A stretch of 64,000 nucleotides of DNA from Streptomyces viridochromogenes DSM 40736 (lineage in GTDB: Bacteria > Actinomycetota > Actinomycetes > Streptomycetales > Streptomycetaceae): contig NZ_GG657757.1 in NCBI RefSeq assembly GCF_000158955.1, positions 3,574,455 through 3,638,454 of the forward strand, written 5' to 3'. Within the stretch, counting starts at the first letter, position 1. Every line of letters begins with the position of its first letter. Shown here in pieces: positions 45,559 through 58,472 of the stretch. The notes under the pieces were generated by a model. It saw only the letters and a list, made by a program, of their open reading frames with translations. It made no database searches and was not told where the DNA came from. The position numbers were made by a program, and so were the translations under genes.

Positions 45559-46821
45559 TTACCGCGCGGGGACGCGGTCTTCCGCCTGCGGAGCCCTGGC
45601 TCGACGCGCGGCGACGACCATGACGACGGTGGAGGCCAGGGCGATCCCGGCGCCGACGTAGAGGGGCGAGGTGTAGCCGAGCCCCGCGCCGATGGCCAGG
45701 CCTCCGAGCCAGGCGCCGAGCGCGTTGCCCACGTTGGACGCGGACACGTTGGCGCTTGCGGCCAGCGCGGCACCGTGCGCGTGGTCGGTGACGCGTGTGA
45801 TCATCCCGGGCACACTGGCGAACCCGGTCACTCCCATCAGGAACACCAGGACCACCGAGGCGGTGGCGTCGGCTGCCAGCAAGCCGAACAAGGCCAGTGT
45901 GAGGGTGAGTCCGAGCAGGGCGAGGACCAGGGCGCGGTCCCGGTCGCGGTCGGCCGCACGGCCCCCGACCAGGTTCCCGACGACCAGCCCCACGCCGTAC
46001 ACCATCAGCAGCCAGGCGACGTCCTGTGGATCAAAGCCACTGACCTCGGTGAACGTGTAGGCGATGTAGCTGAACGCCCCGAACATCCCGCCGTAGCCGA
46101 GCGCGGTCGCCACCAGGGTCAGCCACACCTGCCCGGAACGGAACGCGCGCAGCTGCGTTGCCAGACCGGCCGGTCGTTCCTGGCCCGCCCCGTCCGCCCC
46201 GGAGGCCGATGGCGTCCGGCCCGCTCCCGCCGGGACCAGCGTGGCGATGCCCGCCAGCGCGAGTACACCGATCCCGGTGACCGCCCAGAAGGCCGCCCGC
46301 CAGCCCCAGCGTTCGCCGACCAGTGCGCCGAAGGGCACGCCCAGCACGTTCGCGACCGTCAGCCCCGCGAACATGACCGCCACGGCCCGGGACTTCTTCT
46401 CCGGCGCGACCAGACCGCGCGCGACCAGCGAGCCGATCCCGAAGAACGAACCGTGGCACAACGCCGCGACGATCCGCCCGAGCAGCATCACCGGATAGTT
46501 CGGGGCGACGGCCGAGAGCAGGTTGCCGAGGACGAACAGCGTCACCAGGCCCACCAGGACCTGTTTGCGGGGCAGCCGTGCCGTCGCCGCGGTCAGGGCG
46601 ATCGCCCCGATGGCGACACTGAGCGCGTACCCGGAGATCAGCCAGCCGGCAGCCGCCTCGGACACCGTGAGGCTCGACGCCACCTGCGGCAGCAGCCCGG
46701 CGATCAGGAACTCGGTCAGACCGATCCCGAAGCCGCCGAGGGCCAGCGCCACCAGTCCGCTCGGCATCGCGCTCCGGCGGTCCCTCAACGCCCTCCCGGG
46801 GGAGTCCGGTTCCGGGTTCAC
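45559..46821 (-). CDS. MFS transporter, drug:H+ antiporter type (12 TM)
   Basis: This 420-aa protein has about twelve hydrophobic segments and resembles the AraJ/Cmr-type DHA1 family: GFGIGLTEFLIAGLLPQ at helix 1, GRIVAALCHGSFFGIG (motif near helix 4) and WRAAFWAVTGIGV. It likely exports a drug, sugar or metabolite; the substrate is unknown. The GTG at 46821 overlaps the HNH gene stop (GTGA) but lacks a clear SD; an ATG at 46767 (PSGLVALAL) is a good alternative start. Confidence 0.88.
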   Translation of the reverse strand: MNPEPDSPGRALRDRRSAMPSGLVALALGGFGIGLTEFLIAGLLPQVASSLTVSEAAAGWLISGYALSVAIGAIALTAATARLPRKQVLVGLVTLFVLGNLLSAVAPNYPVMLLGRIVAALCHGSFFGIGSLVARGLVAPEKKSRAVAVMFAGLTVANVLGVPFGALVGERWGWRAAFWAVTGIGVLALAGIATLVPAGAGRTPSASGADGAGQERPAGLATQLRAFRSGQVWLTLVATALGYGGMFGAFSYIAYTFTEVSGFDPQDVAWLLMVYGVGLVVGNLVGGRAADRDRDRALVLALLGLTLTLALFGLLAADATASVVLVFLMGVTGFASVPGMITRVTDHAHGAALAASANVSASNVGNALGAWLGGLAIGAGLGYTSPLYVGAGIALASTVVMVVAARRARAPQAEDRVPAR

Positions 46822-47594
46822 CCGCCGCACTGCCTGAGCATCATCCGCTTGTCGGCCGACGTGACGGGGAGGTCGTACTTCAGGGACACCTGGGCGAAGC
46901 GCACCACGTAGGAGCAGCGGATCCGCTTGCTGGGCGGCAGCCAGGACGCGGGGCCGGAGTCGCCCTTGGAACCGTTGGTCGGGCCGTCCACCGGGACGAG
47001 GTTGAGCGGGTCGTTCGCTATGGCCTCCCGCTTGTCCTTCGTCCAGCGCGAGGCGCCCATCTGCCAGTCGTACGACAGCGGCATGACGTGGTCTATCTGG
47101 ACCTTCGTCGCCCGCGACTTGGTCCACTCGATGGCCGTCCCGGTGTACGGGTCGTGCAGCGTCAGTGACACGACGACGCAGTCCGAGCCCGCCCGGAAGC
47201 GGAGGCCCTCACCGTCGCGTTTCAGGAGGTCGTTGCGCGTATCGCAGCCGTTGCGCGCGAAGGGCACGTCGCCCGGCGCCGAGTCCATCCAGGCGTAGCC
47301 GAACTCGTCCCGCTCGTAGCCCGTTCGCGGGCCACGCCCCTTGGTCTCCACCTTCTCGATCACGGCCCGCGCCCGCGACCTGTCCCCGTCGGACGTGATC
47401 GCCGCCAGGCCCGGCTTCGTGCCGTCCGGGTTGTCCAGCGGGCTCACGGCTCGTCCGTCGCCCGCGGTCGGAACGCCGGAGCCGGAGGGGCCACCGCCGT
47501 CGGCAGGCGGGGCCAGGCCCTCGCAGCCGGTCAGTGCCGAACCGGCGAACACCATCGCGGCAGCCAGTACCGCCCCGCCCCTCAGACGCGCCAC
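46818..47594 (-). CDS. Secreted HNH-type (DUF1524-like) lipoprotein nuclease
   Basis: This 258-aa protein has a lipoprotein signal (RLRGGAVLAAAMVFAGSALTGC). The HNH/DUF1524-like domain has the sequence IDHVMPLSYDW (His as general base), then ANDPLNLVPVDGPTNGSKGD (second metal-binding part) and WLPP. Six cysteines suggest disulfides outside the cell. Such enzymes degrade nucleic acid, possibly as nutrient nucleases or defensive factors. The GTG at 47592-47594 follows GGGAGGGG. Confidence 0.85.
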   Translation of the reverse strand: MARLRGGAVLAAAMVFAGSALTGCEGLAPPADGGGPSGSGVPTAGDGRAVSPLDNPDGTKPGLAAITSDGDRSRARAVIEKVETKGRGPRTGYERDEFGYAWMDSAPGDVPFARNGCDTRNDLLKRDGEGLRFRAGSDCVVVSLTLHDPYTGTAIEWTKSRATKVQIDHVMPLSYDWQMGASRWTKDKREAIANDPLNLVPVDGPTNGSKGDSGPASWLPPSKRIRCSYVVRFAQVSLKYDLPVTSADKRMMLRQCGG

Positions 47595-47756
47595 CGTGCG
47601 CCCCTCCCCTGCTCGCCGTCCCGCCCGGTACGGGGCAGCCTCTGTCCGGGCTCCACCGTAGCGAGGGAGAGGTACAGACCACAGTGGGACTAAAAGAGCA
47701 TTCCTCACATGTCACGCGTATCGTCGGTCTTGAATGACCTCTGGAAGGAGCTCTGC

Positions 47757-47942
47757 ATGGGTATCTTCGACCGGTTCAAGAGCCAGGGGCGCCACAAGGC
47801 CAAGCAAGGCTCGGACACCGCCGAACAGAGGATGAACGAGAAGACCGGCGGCACGTACGAGGAGCAGATCGACCGGGGGCAGCAGCGGGCCGAGGGCTCA
47901 CTCGGCATGGACCGCGACCGCGACCGGCCCGAGGGGCAGTAA
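47757..47942 (+). CDS. MT0933-like antitoxin family small protein
   Basis: This 61-aa highly charged protein (GIFDRFKSQGRHKAKQG, then QIDRGQQRAEG) matches, from memory, the Rv0909/MT0933 antitoxin family. No toxin gene is beside it, and many actinobacterial members are orphans, so the antitoxin role is only a family label. GGAAGGAG lies six bases before the ATG. Confidence 0.7.
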   Translation: MGIFDRFKSQGRHKAKQGSDTAEQRMNEKTGGTYEEQIDRGQQRAEGSLGMDRDRDRPEGQ

Positions 47943-48053
47943 GGCCTCCAGGGGCAGTAACGCCTCCTGCTTCGGAGGCCGTCCGCGGCGACACGGCTCC
48001 TGCGGGCGGCTTCCCGCGCTGCGGGGAGACCCGTGCGGTGCGCGTTTGACCTT

Positions 48054-48071
48054 GACACTGACGTCAGGGTC
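48054..48071. promoter_or_regulatory. Candidate MerR operator in front of the SDR gene
   Basis: GACACTGACGTCAGGGTC is an inverted repeat with a perfect CTGACGTCAG core (48058-48067). It lies between TTGACC/TTGACA (48046-48057) and GACGAT (48073-48078). A long spacer with a palindrome is how MerR activators work, and a MerR gene follows the SDR gene. GACGAT ends six bases before the ATG. Confidence 0.5.
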
Positions 48072-48084
48072 CGACGATCCCGGT

Positions 48085-48846
48085 ATGACAGCTCCACACC
48101 ACAAGACCCCGCGCACCGTGCTCGTCACCGGCGCCGGTACGGGCATAGGCCGCGCCACCGCCCGCGCATTCGCCGACGAGGGCGCCCACGTCGTCGCGGT
48201 GGGCCGCCGCGAGGCGCCCCTCGCCGAGACCGCCGCCCACGACCCGTCCCGCATCAGCCCGCTCGTCGCCGACGTCACGGCGGCCGACGGCCCCGAGACC
48301 ATCGTCGGCACGGCACTCGACCGGCACGGCCGGATCGACGTGCTCGTCAACAACGCCGGCATCGTGAGCCCCCAGTCCCTGCGCACCTACACGCGTACCG
48401 CCGTCGAGCCCCTGCTCGCGACGAACCTCCTCGCTCCCGTGCTGCTCGTCCAGGCCGCGCTCCCCGCCCTCGAGGACAGCCGCGGTGTGATCGTGAACGT
48501 GACGACGTCCGTCGGGCAGCGCGGCTGGCCGGGCAACTCCCTCTACGCGGCCGGGAAAGCGGCCCTGGAAGTGCTCACCCGCGGTTGGGCGATCGAGCTC
48601 GCCCCGCTGGGGATCCGGGTCGCCGCGGTGGCCCCGGGGGCGATCGACACACCGATCGGCGAGCACTCGGGCCGGACTCCCGAGCAGCAGGCCGCCGTCC
48701 GGGCGTGGCAACTCCGGCACACGCCCCTCGGCCGGGTCGGACGCCCCGAGGAGGTCGCCTGGGCCATCACCCAACTGGCTTCGCCGCAGGCCTCGTTCGT
48801 CACCGGCGTGGTCCTGCCGGTGGACGGTGGTGCGGTGGTCGCATGA
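48085..48846 (+). CDS. Short-chain dehydrogenase/reductase (SDR)
   Basis: This 253-aa classical SDR has TGAGTGIGRA for cofactor binding, LVNNAGI, and the triad in VTTSVG and LYAAGK. VAVGRREA after the second strand suggests NADPH preference. The substrate is unknown. It is coupled to the MerR gene (ATGA) and preceded by a MerR-type palindrome, so this is probably an inducible two-gene detoxification unit. Confidence 0.9.
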   Translation: MTAPHHKTPRTVLVTGAGTGIGRATARAFADEGAHVVAVGRREAPLAETAAHDPSRISPLVADVTAADGPETIVGTALDRHGRIDVLVNNAGIVSPQSLRTYTRTAVEPLLATNLLAPVLLVQAALPALEDSRGVIVNVTTSVGQRGWPGNSLYAAGKAALEVLTRGWAIELAPLGIRVAAVAPGAIDTPIGEHSGRTPEQQAAVRAWQLRHTPLGRVGRPEEVAWAITQLASPQASFVTGVVLPVDGGAVVA

Positions 48847-49289
48847 GACTGACGCTCATGGCAGAACCTCTCACGCGGACCACGCGGACCACGCGGACCA
48901 CGCGGACCACGCGGGCCATGCGGATCGGTGAACTCGCCGAGGCGACCGGCACGACGCCGCGCGCCCTGCGCCACTACGAGCAGGCGGGGCTCATCACCTC
49001 CGTGCGCGCCGCGAACGGCTACCGCCTGTACGACGCCGGTACGGCCGTCCGCGTCCGCAACGTCCGCCGGCTGCTGGAGGTGGGCCTGACGCTGGACGAC
49101 GTACGGGTGTTCCTGCCCTGCCTGGACGGTGACGTCACGGCAGGGCCCGCCTCCGACGAGGCGCTCCGGATCGCCGCCGGGCGTCTCGCGGTGCTGGACG
49201 CGCGCATCGCCGCGCAGGTCGCGGTCCGCGACCGGCTGGCGGCGGCACTGCGCGAGGCCACCGACGCCCGCGTACGACCGGTGGCCTGA
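48843..49289 (+). CDS. MerR-family regulator with repeat-expanded N-terminus
   Basis: The MerR domain begins at MRIGELAEATGTTPRALRHYEQAGL (ATG at 48918) and is followed by VGLTLDDVRVFLPCL and a dimerisation helix. It has no long effector domain. Upstream in frame are ATGs at 48843 (overlapping the SDR stop as ATGA) and 48858. The stretch between them and 48918 is a 9-bp tandem repeat that encodes TRT units. I give the coupled start, but 48918 matches the usual family length. It probably activates the SDR gene from the palindrome at 48054. Confidence 0.85.
   Translation: MRLTLMAEPLTRTTRTTRTTRTTRAMRIGELAEATGTTPRALRHYEQAGLITSVRAANGYRLYDAGTAVRVRNVRRLLEVGLTLDDVRVFLPCLDGDVTAGPASDEALRIAAGRLAVLDARIAAQVAVRDRLAAALREATDARVRPVA
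48873..48917 (+). repeat. 9-bp tandem repeat in the MerR gene
   Basis: ACGCGGACC is repeated four times and followed by a fifth copy with one mismatch (ACGCGGGCC). It encodes (T)RTTRTTRT. Being a multiple of three, copy-number change would keep the frame. Confidence 0.85.
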
Positions 49290-49313
49290 CGACCCTTCGG
49301 ACGAGCCCGACCC

Positions 49314-52847
<3,534 letters not shown>

Positions 52848-53208
52848 GGGGGCTTTTTCCGTCCAGGGGTGGGCAACACGACGGGCCCGACGCGCGCCGC
52901 GGGCCGGGGGTCTCCAGCGTACGACGATGCGGGGCTGAGCGGTGGGGCTGTGGATGACGCCCGTTCCCGCCGAGGCCGACCGAGTACGCCGTCGCGGGCA
53001 CGGCCGGCGGGTACGTGGTCCTGGAGCGGCTCACCGCCGCCTAGGGGGCCCGCACCGCTTCGCCCGGGTGTCCGCGCCGCGTCCCGCAGGTGCCCCGCAC
53101 CGCTTCGCGCACGCGCGGAACCCGCCCCGGAGGCGATACCTCCGGGGCGGGTCCGTCCCCCGCAACCCCCGTGTGCGGTGGTCCTCGGCCGGCTGACCGG
53201 CCTGGCGG
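52848..53208. other. Intergenic region with a possible gene relic
   Basis: No complete gene is seen. On the plus strand an in-frame stretch of about 28 codons, ending at a TAG at 53041-53043, reads EYAVAGTAGGYVVLERLTAA. This looks like the C-terminus of a lost protein. A 14-bp-stem terminator follows at 53120-53152. Confidence 0.45.
53120..53152 (-). terminator. Terminator of the second ABC operon
   Basis: ACCCGCCCCGGAGG (53120-53133) pairs with CCTCCGGGGCGGGT (53139-53152) around a 5-nt loop (CGATA). It lies 57 bases past the permease stop codon on the minus strand. Confidence 0.75.
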
Positions 53209-55788
53209 CTATTCGGTCGCGATCGCGTTCAGGACGTTCATCCGGCCCGCCCGGAACGCCGGGATCAGTGCCGCGAACAGTCCGACGAACGCCGAGCCGA
53301 TGAAGACGCCGATGATGGTCGGCCAGGGAATCTCCAGCACTCCCAGGCCCTCCAGGGCGAGCAGCTGCTGTGCGGTGGCACCCCAGCCCATGCCCAGTCC
53401 GAGGCCCAGGAGGGCACCGAAGAGGGCGATGACGACGGACTCCATGCGGATCATGCGGCGCAGCTGGCGGCGGGAGAGGCCGATCGCCCGCATCAGGCCG
53501 ATCTCCCGGGTGCGCTCCACCACAGACAGGGCCAGCGTGTTCACCACGCCCAGGATGGCGACGATGATCGCCAGGGCCAGCAGACCGTAGATCATGTTGA
53601 GCAGCTGGCCGATCTGGTCCTTCAGGGCGTCCTTGTAGTCGGTCTGGTCGCGCACGGTGTACTGCGGGTAGTCGTGCAGCGCCGACTTCAGGGACTTGTA
53701 GGCGGCGTCCTGCTGTCCCTCCTCGGCGGTGGCGAAGAGCAGCGTGTCCAGCGGCATCTTGTCGGCGGGGACGTACTTGGCCATCGTCGAGATGGACGTG
53801 TACATCGCGCCCGCGTCGATCACGACGTCACTGCTGGTGATCGCCCGGACGGTGAGGTCGGCCGTACGGCCGTCCTTGAAGGCCACCTTGATCTTGGAGC
53901 CGAGGCTGATGCCGTGGTCCTTGGCGAACTTCTCGTGCACGGACATCGAGTCGGGCTTGTAGGCGTCGGGGAGCTTGCCGGCGACGGTCTCGGTGCGCAG
54001 GTCCGTCGCGTAGGACGGGTCGGCCGCCGTGATCGCCGTGTCCTTGAGCGTCTTGCCGTCGGGGGTGGTGAAGTCGGCCTTGCTCCACTTGTACTCGGTG
54101 ACCCGCTCCACGTCCTTCGCCGACTTAGCGGCCTTGACGGCCTGCGGGGTGATCAGCTGGCCGCTGTCGGACTGGAGGATGAAGTCCGTGCCGACGGTCT
54201 TGTCGAGCTGGTCGGTGGCGGACGCCACCATGGAGGAGCCGACCACGGACAGGCACGCCACGAGGGCGAGGCCGATCATCAGCGCGGCGCCGGTCGCGCC
54301 GGTGCGGCGCGGGTTGCGCAGGGCGTTGCGCTCGGCCATGCGGCCGACGGGGCCGAACATGCGCAGCAGGACGGCGCCCAGGACGCGGACCACACCACCG
54401 GCGAGCAGCGGGCCGATGACGACGAACCCGATCAGCGACAGGACCACGCCGAGGCCGAGCCACAGCGAGCCCTCCTTGGCCTTGTCGGCCGCCGCCGCCA
54501 GGTACAGGCCGAAGCCGCCTGCGCCGGTGAGGACGGTGCCGATCACGCCGCGGATCCAGCTGGACTTGGCGTCCGCGGGGGCTCCCGCGTCGCGCAGCGC
54601 GGCCATCGGGGAGATCTTGCCGGCGCGCCGGGCGGGCAGGTAGGCGGCCAGGACGGTGACGACCACGCCGAGGACGAGGCCGACCGCCGGGGTCGTCCAG
54701 GCCACGGTCAGGTCGTCGGTGGACAGTTCCATGCCCATCTGGCCCATGAGCTTCATCAGGCCGACGGCGAGGCCGACACCGGCGCCCACGCCGAGCACGG
54801 ATCCGACGAGGCCGAGCAGCAGCGCCTCGGCCAGGACCGAGCGGTTGACCTGCTTGCGGGAGGAGCCGATCGCCCGCATCAGGCCGATCTCCCTGGTGCG
54901 CTGGGCGACCAGCATGGAGAAGGTGTTGATGATCAGGAAGATGCCGACGAGAAAGGCGATCCCGGCGAAGCCGAGCATCGCGTACTTCATGACGTTCATG
55001 AAGCCCTCGACGTCCTTCTGGTTGGCGTCGGCGGTCTCCTTGGCGGTCTGCACCTGGACGTCGCCGCCGAGCGCGGCCTTGACGTTCTTCTTCAGCTGGT
55101 CGTCGCTGACGCCGGAGGCCGCGGTGACGTTGACGTTGGTGTAGACGCCGGTCTCGCCGACCAGGGTCTGCTGGGCGGTCTTCGTGTCGAGGTAGAAGAT
55201 CGCGGCGCCGGGGTTGGTGACGGTGAAGTCGGCGATGCCGGAGATCTTCGCCTCGTGGGTGCCGACCGCGCTGATCACGCCGATCTCGTCGCCGAGCTTC
55301 AGGTCGTGCTTGTCGGCGGTGTCGGCGTCGACCATGATCTGGTCGGGGCCCTTGGGCGCCGCACCGGAGGTGATCTTCATGGTGCGGGCGTCGTTGCCGT
55401 TCCAGCTGCCGACGATGGTCGGGGCGCCGCTGGAGGGCGAAAGGTTGTCCTTGTCGGCGTCGACGACCGTCACCGACGTCGAGAACACCGTGCCCTCGGC
55501 GGACTTCACGCCCTGCGCCTTGCGGACCTCGCCGAGCACGGAGGCCGGCATGACCGGCGGCTTGCCGTTGTCGGAGGTCGTCTCGCCGCTGTCGGAGGCG
55601 CCCTTGCCGCTCACCGTCACGTCCGAGGACGTGGCCGCGAAGAGCTTGTCGAACGTGGTCGACATGGTGTCCGTGAAGACGAGCGTCCCGCAGACGAAGG
55701 CCACCGAGAGCAGGACGGCGATCGCGGAGAGCGCCATGCGTCCCTTGTGCGCGAAGAAGTTGCGCAGGGAGGTCTTCATGACGGTCAT
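53209..55788 (-). CDS. ABC transporter permease, double FtsX domain
   Basis: This 859-aa permease has the same layout as the one at 21389-23923: an N-terminal helix, an extracellular domain, an FtsX unit with QRTREIGLMRAIGSSRKQ, further helices, a second extracellular domain and a final FtsX unit with VERTREIGLMRAIGLSRRQ. The ATG at 55786-55788 overlaps the ATPase stop (ATGA). The substrate is unknown. It is likely the result of an old duplication. Confidence 0.92.
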   Translation of the reverse strand: MTVMKTSLRNFFAHKGRMALSAIAVLLSVAFVCGTLVFTDTMSTTFDKLFAATSSDVTVSGKGASDSGETTSDNGKPPVMPASVLGEVRKAQGVKSAEGTVFSTSVTVVDADKDNLSPSSGAPTIVGSWNGNDARTMKITSGAAPKGPDQIMVDADTADKHDLKLGDEIGVISAVGTHEAKISGIADFTVTNPGAAIFYLDTKTAQQTLVGETGVYTNVNVTAASGVSDDQLKKNVKAALGGDVQVQTAKETADANQKDVEGFMNVMKYAMLGFAGIAFLVGIFLIINTFSMLVAQRTREIGLMRAIGSSRKQVNRSVLAEALLLGLVGSVLGVGAGVGLAVGLMKLMGQMGMELSTDDLTVAWTTPAVGLVLGVVVTVLAAYLPARRAGKISPMAALRDAGAPADAKSSWIRGVIGTVLTGAGGFGLYLAAAADKAKEGSLWLGLGVVLSLIGFVVIGPLLAGGVVRVLGAVLLRMFGPVGRMAERNALRNPRRTGATGAALMIGLALVACLSVVGSSMVASATDQLDKTVGTDFILQSDSGQLITPQAVKAAKSAKDVERVTEYKWSKADFTTPDGKTLKDTAITAADPSYATDLRTETVAGKLPDAYKPDSMSVHEKFAKDHGISLGSKIKVAFKDGRTADLTVRAITSSDVVIDAGAMYTSISTMAKYVPADKMPLDTLLFATAEEGQQDAAYKSLKSALHDYPQYTVRDQTDYKDALKDQIGQLLNMIYGLLALAIIVAILGVVNTLALSVVERTREIGLMRAIGLSRRQLRRMIRMESVVIALFGALLGLGLGMGWGATAQQLLALEGLGVLEIPWPTIIGVFIGSAFVGLFAALIPAFRAGRMNVLNAIATE

Positions 55789-56573
55789 GACGTACGCCCC
55801 CGCGCGTCGAAGTCCTTCATGCGGTCCAGGACGGCGTCCGCGGTCGGCTTGTACATCTCGTCGACGATGCGGCCGTCGGCGAGGTACAGCACACGGTCCG
55901 CGTAGGAGGCGGCGACCGGGTCGTGGGTGACCATCACGATGGTCTGGCCCAGCTCGTCGACCGAGCGGCGCAGGAAGCCGAGCACCTCGGCGCCCGCGCG
56001 CGAGTCGAGGTTTCCGGTCGGCTCGTCCCCGAAGATGATCTCGGGCCGGGCCGCCAGGGCCCGCGCCACGGCGACGCGCTGCTGCTGGCCGCCGGAGAGC
56101 TGGGTGGGCCGGTGCTTGAGCCGCTCGGCGAGCCCGACGGTCTCCACGACCCGCGCCAGCCACTGCTTGTCGGGCTTGCGGCCCGCGATGTCCATGGGCA
56201 GCGTGATGTTCTCTATCGCGTTCAGCGTGGGCAGCAGGTTGAACGCCTGGAAGATGAACCCGATGCGGTCCCGGCGCAGTCGGGTGAGCTTCTTGTCCTT
56301 AAGGCCGGTGATCTCGGTGTCGTCGAGGTAGATCTGACCGCCGGTGACGGTGTCGAGTCCGGCGAGGCAGTGCATGAGCGTGGACTTGCCGGACCCGGAG
56401 GGGCCCATGATCGCGGTGAACTGGCCGCGTGCGATGTCCACGTCGACGTGGTCGAGGGCGACGACACGGGTCTCACCGGACCCGTACGCCTTCACGACCT
56501 GCCGCGCCCGCGCGGCAACGGCCGTACGCCCTCCAGTACCCCCGTGCCTGGGAATGGTCACAGCCGATGTCAC
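55785..56573 (-). CDS. ABC transporter ATPase (MacB/LolD type)
   Basis: This 262-aa ATPase has Walker A GPSGSGKST, signature LSGGQQQRVAVARALA, Walker B IIFGDEPTGNLD and H-loop VTHD. It ends in RMKDFDARGRTS, almost the same as the paralogue at 20580-21350 (RMKAFDAKGRTS). The GTG at 56571-56573 has AGGAGA six bases upstream, as in the paralogue. It forms a coupled operon with its permease. Confidence 0.93.
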   Translation of the reverse strand: MTSAVTIPRHGGTGGRTAVAARARQVVKAYGSGETRVVALDHVDVDIARGQFTAIMGPSGSGKSTLMHCLAGLDTVTGGQIYLDDTEITGLKDKKLTRLRRDRIGFIFQAFNLLPTLNAIENITLPMDIAGRKPDKQWLARVVETVGLAERLKHRPTQLSGGQQQRVAVARALAARPEIIFGDEPTGNLDSRAGAEVLGFLRRSVDELGQTIVMVTHDPVAASYADRVLYLADGRIVDEMYKPTADAVLDRMKDFDARGRTS

Positions 56574-56958
56574 GGTATGTCTCCTATGTCGGTCAGCAGA
56601 TGGTGCAGTGCCTCAAGTCTTCCGGCGGGGAGGGGTCCCGCGCCCTGGTGCTCAGCGCAGTCTTTTCCTGTGGAAAACCCCACCCCCGCCGGTGTGTGAA
56701 ACCGCCCCCCAGCGGCGTAAAGCCAGGTTAAGGACGGGCCCCCGGGCGTCTCGTCCTCCGCCGGTACGAACCCTCCCCAGGTCGTAGTGCGGAGGTACCC
56801 CTAGGGGCAGTCCACCGAAGGGTGGAGACCCTCTCAGGGTTCGCTCCACCCCACGGCCCATTCAGGCTCCACCCTCCCGCGACGTCAGGGTCAAGTGGGA
56901 AGCTGTCCGGCGGCAGATAGGTGCAAGGGGCAGTCAGAACCGAGGGAAGGGTTCCGGG
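56574..56958. other. 385-bp divergent promoter region
   Basis: No gene is seen between the ABC operon and the MFS gene. It contains a 10-bp palindrome CCCCTAGGGG at 56798-56807 and GGTGGAG/CTCCACC repeats around 56830-56870, possible regulator sites for one of the divergent exporters. Confidence 0.4.
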
Positions 56959-58452
56959 GTGGGCAGCACCAGACCGGCGACACATGAGGCGGCGCGTCCC
57001 GCCACGACCGGACGGCGCGGAGCCGTGGTCGCCGCCCTGATGCTCTCGATGGCGCTGGCGGCGCTCGACGCCACCATCGTCTCCACCGCCGTCCCCCAGA
57101 TCGTCGGGGACCTCGGCGGCTTCTCCGTCTTCTCCTGGCTGTTCTCCGGCTACCTGCTGGCCGTCACCGTCACGCTGCCCGTCTACGGCAAGCTCTCCGA
57201 CACCTTCGGCCGCAAGCCGGTCCTGGTCGCGGGCTCGGTGCTCTTCCTGCTGGGCTCACTGCTGTGCGCGCTGGCCTGGAACATGGAGGCGCTCATCGCG
57301 TTCCGCATCGTGCAGGGCCTGGGCGGCGGCGCCCTCCAGGGAACCGTGCAGACGCTCGCCGCCGACCTCTACCCGCTGAAGGACCGCCCCAAGATCCAGT
57401 CCAAGCTGTCCACCGTGTGGGCGGTGTCCGCGGTCGCCGGCCCGGGTCTCGGCGGGGTGCTCGCCGCATACGCGGACTGGCGCTGGATCTTCCTGGTCAA
57501 CCTGCCGATCGGCGCGGTCGCCCTGTGGCTGATCGTCCGTCACCTGCACGAGCCGCAGCGGGAGAAGGGCGCGCACGCGCGCGTGGACTGGGCGGGCGCG
57601 CTCGCGGTGTTCGCCTGCGGCGGCGTCCTGCTCACGGCCCTGGTGCAGGGCGGGGTGGCGTGGCCGTGGCTGTCGGCGCCCTCACTCGCCCTGTTCGCCA
57701 CGGGACTTGCCCTGGTCGCGGTCGTGGTGCTGGTGGAGCGCCGGGCGGCGGAGCCGATCATCCCGGGCTGGGTGTGGCGGCGCCGGACGATCGCCGCGGT
57801 CAATCTGGCCCTGGGCGCGCTGGGGCTGCTGATGGTCGCGCCGACGGTCTTCCTGCCCACCTACGCCCAGTCGGTGCTGGGCCTCGCGCCCGTGGCGGCC
57901 GGATTCGTGCTCTCCGTATGGACGTTGAGCTGGCCCATATCGGCGGCGCTCAGTCAGCACGTGTACCGGCGGATCGGCTTCCGCAACACCGCGATGCTGG
58001 GCATCGGAGCGGCCGCGCTGATCCTGTTCGCCTTCCTTTTCCTGCCGTATCCAGGTCAGGCGTGGCAGCCGGCGCTGCTGATGCTGCTGCTCGGCGCCGC
58101 GCTGGGGCTGTTCCAGTTGCCGCTCATCGTCGGTGTGCAGTCGACGGTGGGCTGGGCCGAGCGCGGTACGACGACGGCGTCCGTGCTGTTCTGCCGGCAG
58201 ACGGGCCAGACGATCGGCGCGGCGGTCTTCGGGGCGGTCGCCAACGGGGTGCTGGCCGCCAGGCTCGGTGGCGCGAGCGACCTCGACTCGGTGACCTGGG
58301 CGCTGGACTCGGGCACCGCCCCGGAGGTGACCCGGCGGGCCATCGCCGACGCGGTGCACGCGGTCTACCTGGGCGCCTCGTGCGCGGCGGCGCTGGCGTT
58401 CCTGGTGCTGCTGTTCCTGGCGCCCCGGAAATTCCCGGTCCTCAAGGACTGA
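56959..58452 (+). CDS. MFS transporter, DHA2/EmrB type
   Basis: This 497-aa protein has about fourteen hydrophobic segments. LDATIVSTAVPQIVGDLGG in helix 1 is the DHA2 family hallmark, followed by GKLSDTFGRKPV (motif A) and FRIVQGLGGGALQG (motif near helix 4). It exports drugs or metabolites by proton antiport. GGAAGG lies eight bases before the GTG start. Confidence 0.92.
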   Translation: MGSTRPATHEAARPATTGRRGAVVAALMLSMALAALDATIVSTAVPQIVGDLGGFSVFSWLFSGYLLAVTVTLPVYGKLSDTFGRKPVLVAGSVLFLLGSLLCALAWNMEALIAFRIVQGLGGGALQGTVQTLAADLYPLKDRPKIQSKLSTVWAVSAVAGPGLGGVLAAYADWRWIFLVNLPIGAVALWLIVRHLHEPQREKGAHARVDWAGALAVFACGGVLLTALVQGGVAWPWLSAPSLALFATGLALVAVVVLVERRAAEPIIPGWVWRRRTIAAVNLALGALGLLMVAPTVFLPTYAQSVLGLAPVAAGFVLSVWTLSWPISAALSQHVYRRIGFRNTAMLGIGAAALILFAFLFLPYPGQAWQPALLMLLLGAALGLFQLPLIVGVQSTVGWAERGTTTASVLFCRQTGQTIGAAVFGAVANGVLAARLGGASDLDSVTWALDSGTAPEVTRRAIADAVHAVYLGASCAAALAFLVLLFLAPRKFPVLKD

Positions 58453-58472
58453 CGGTACGTATCCTCCCGCGC

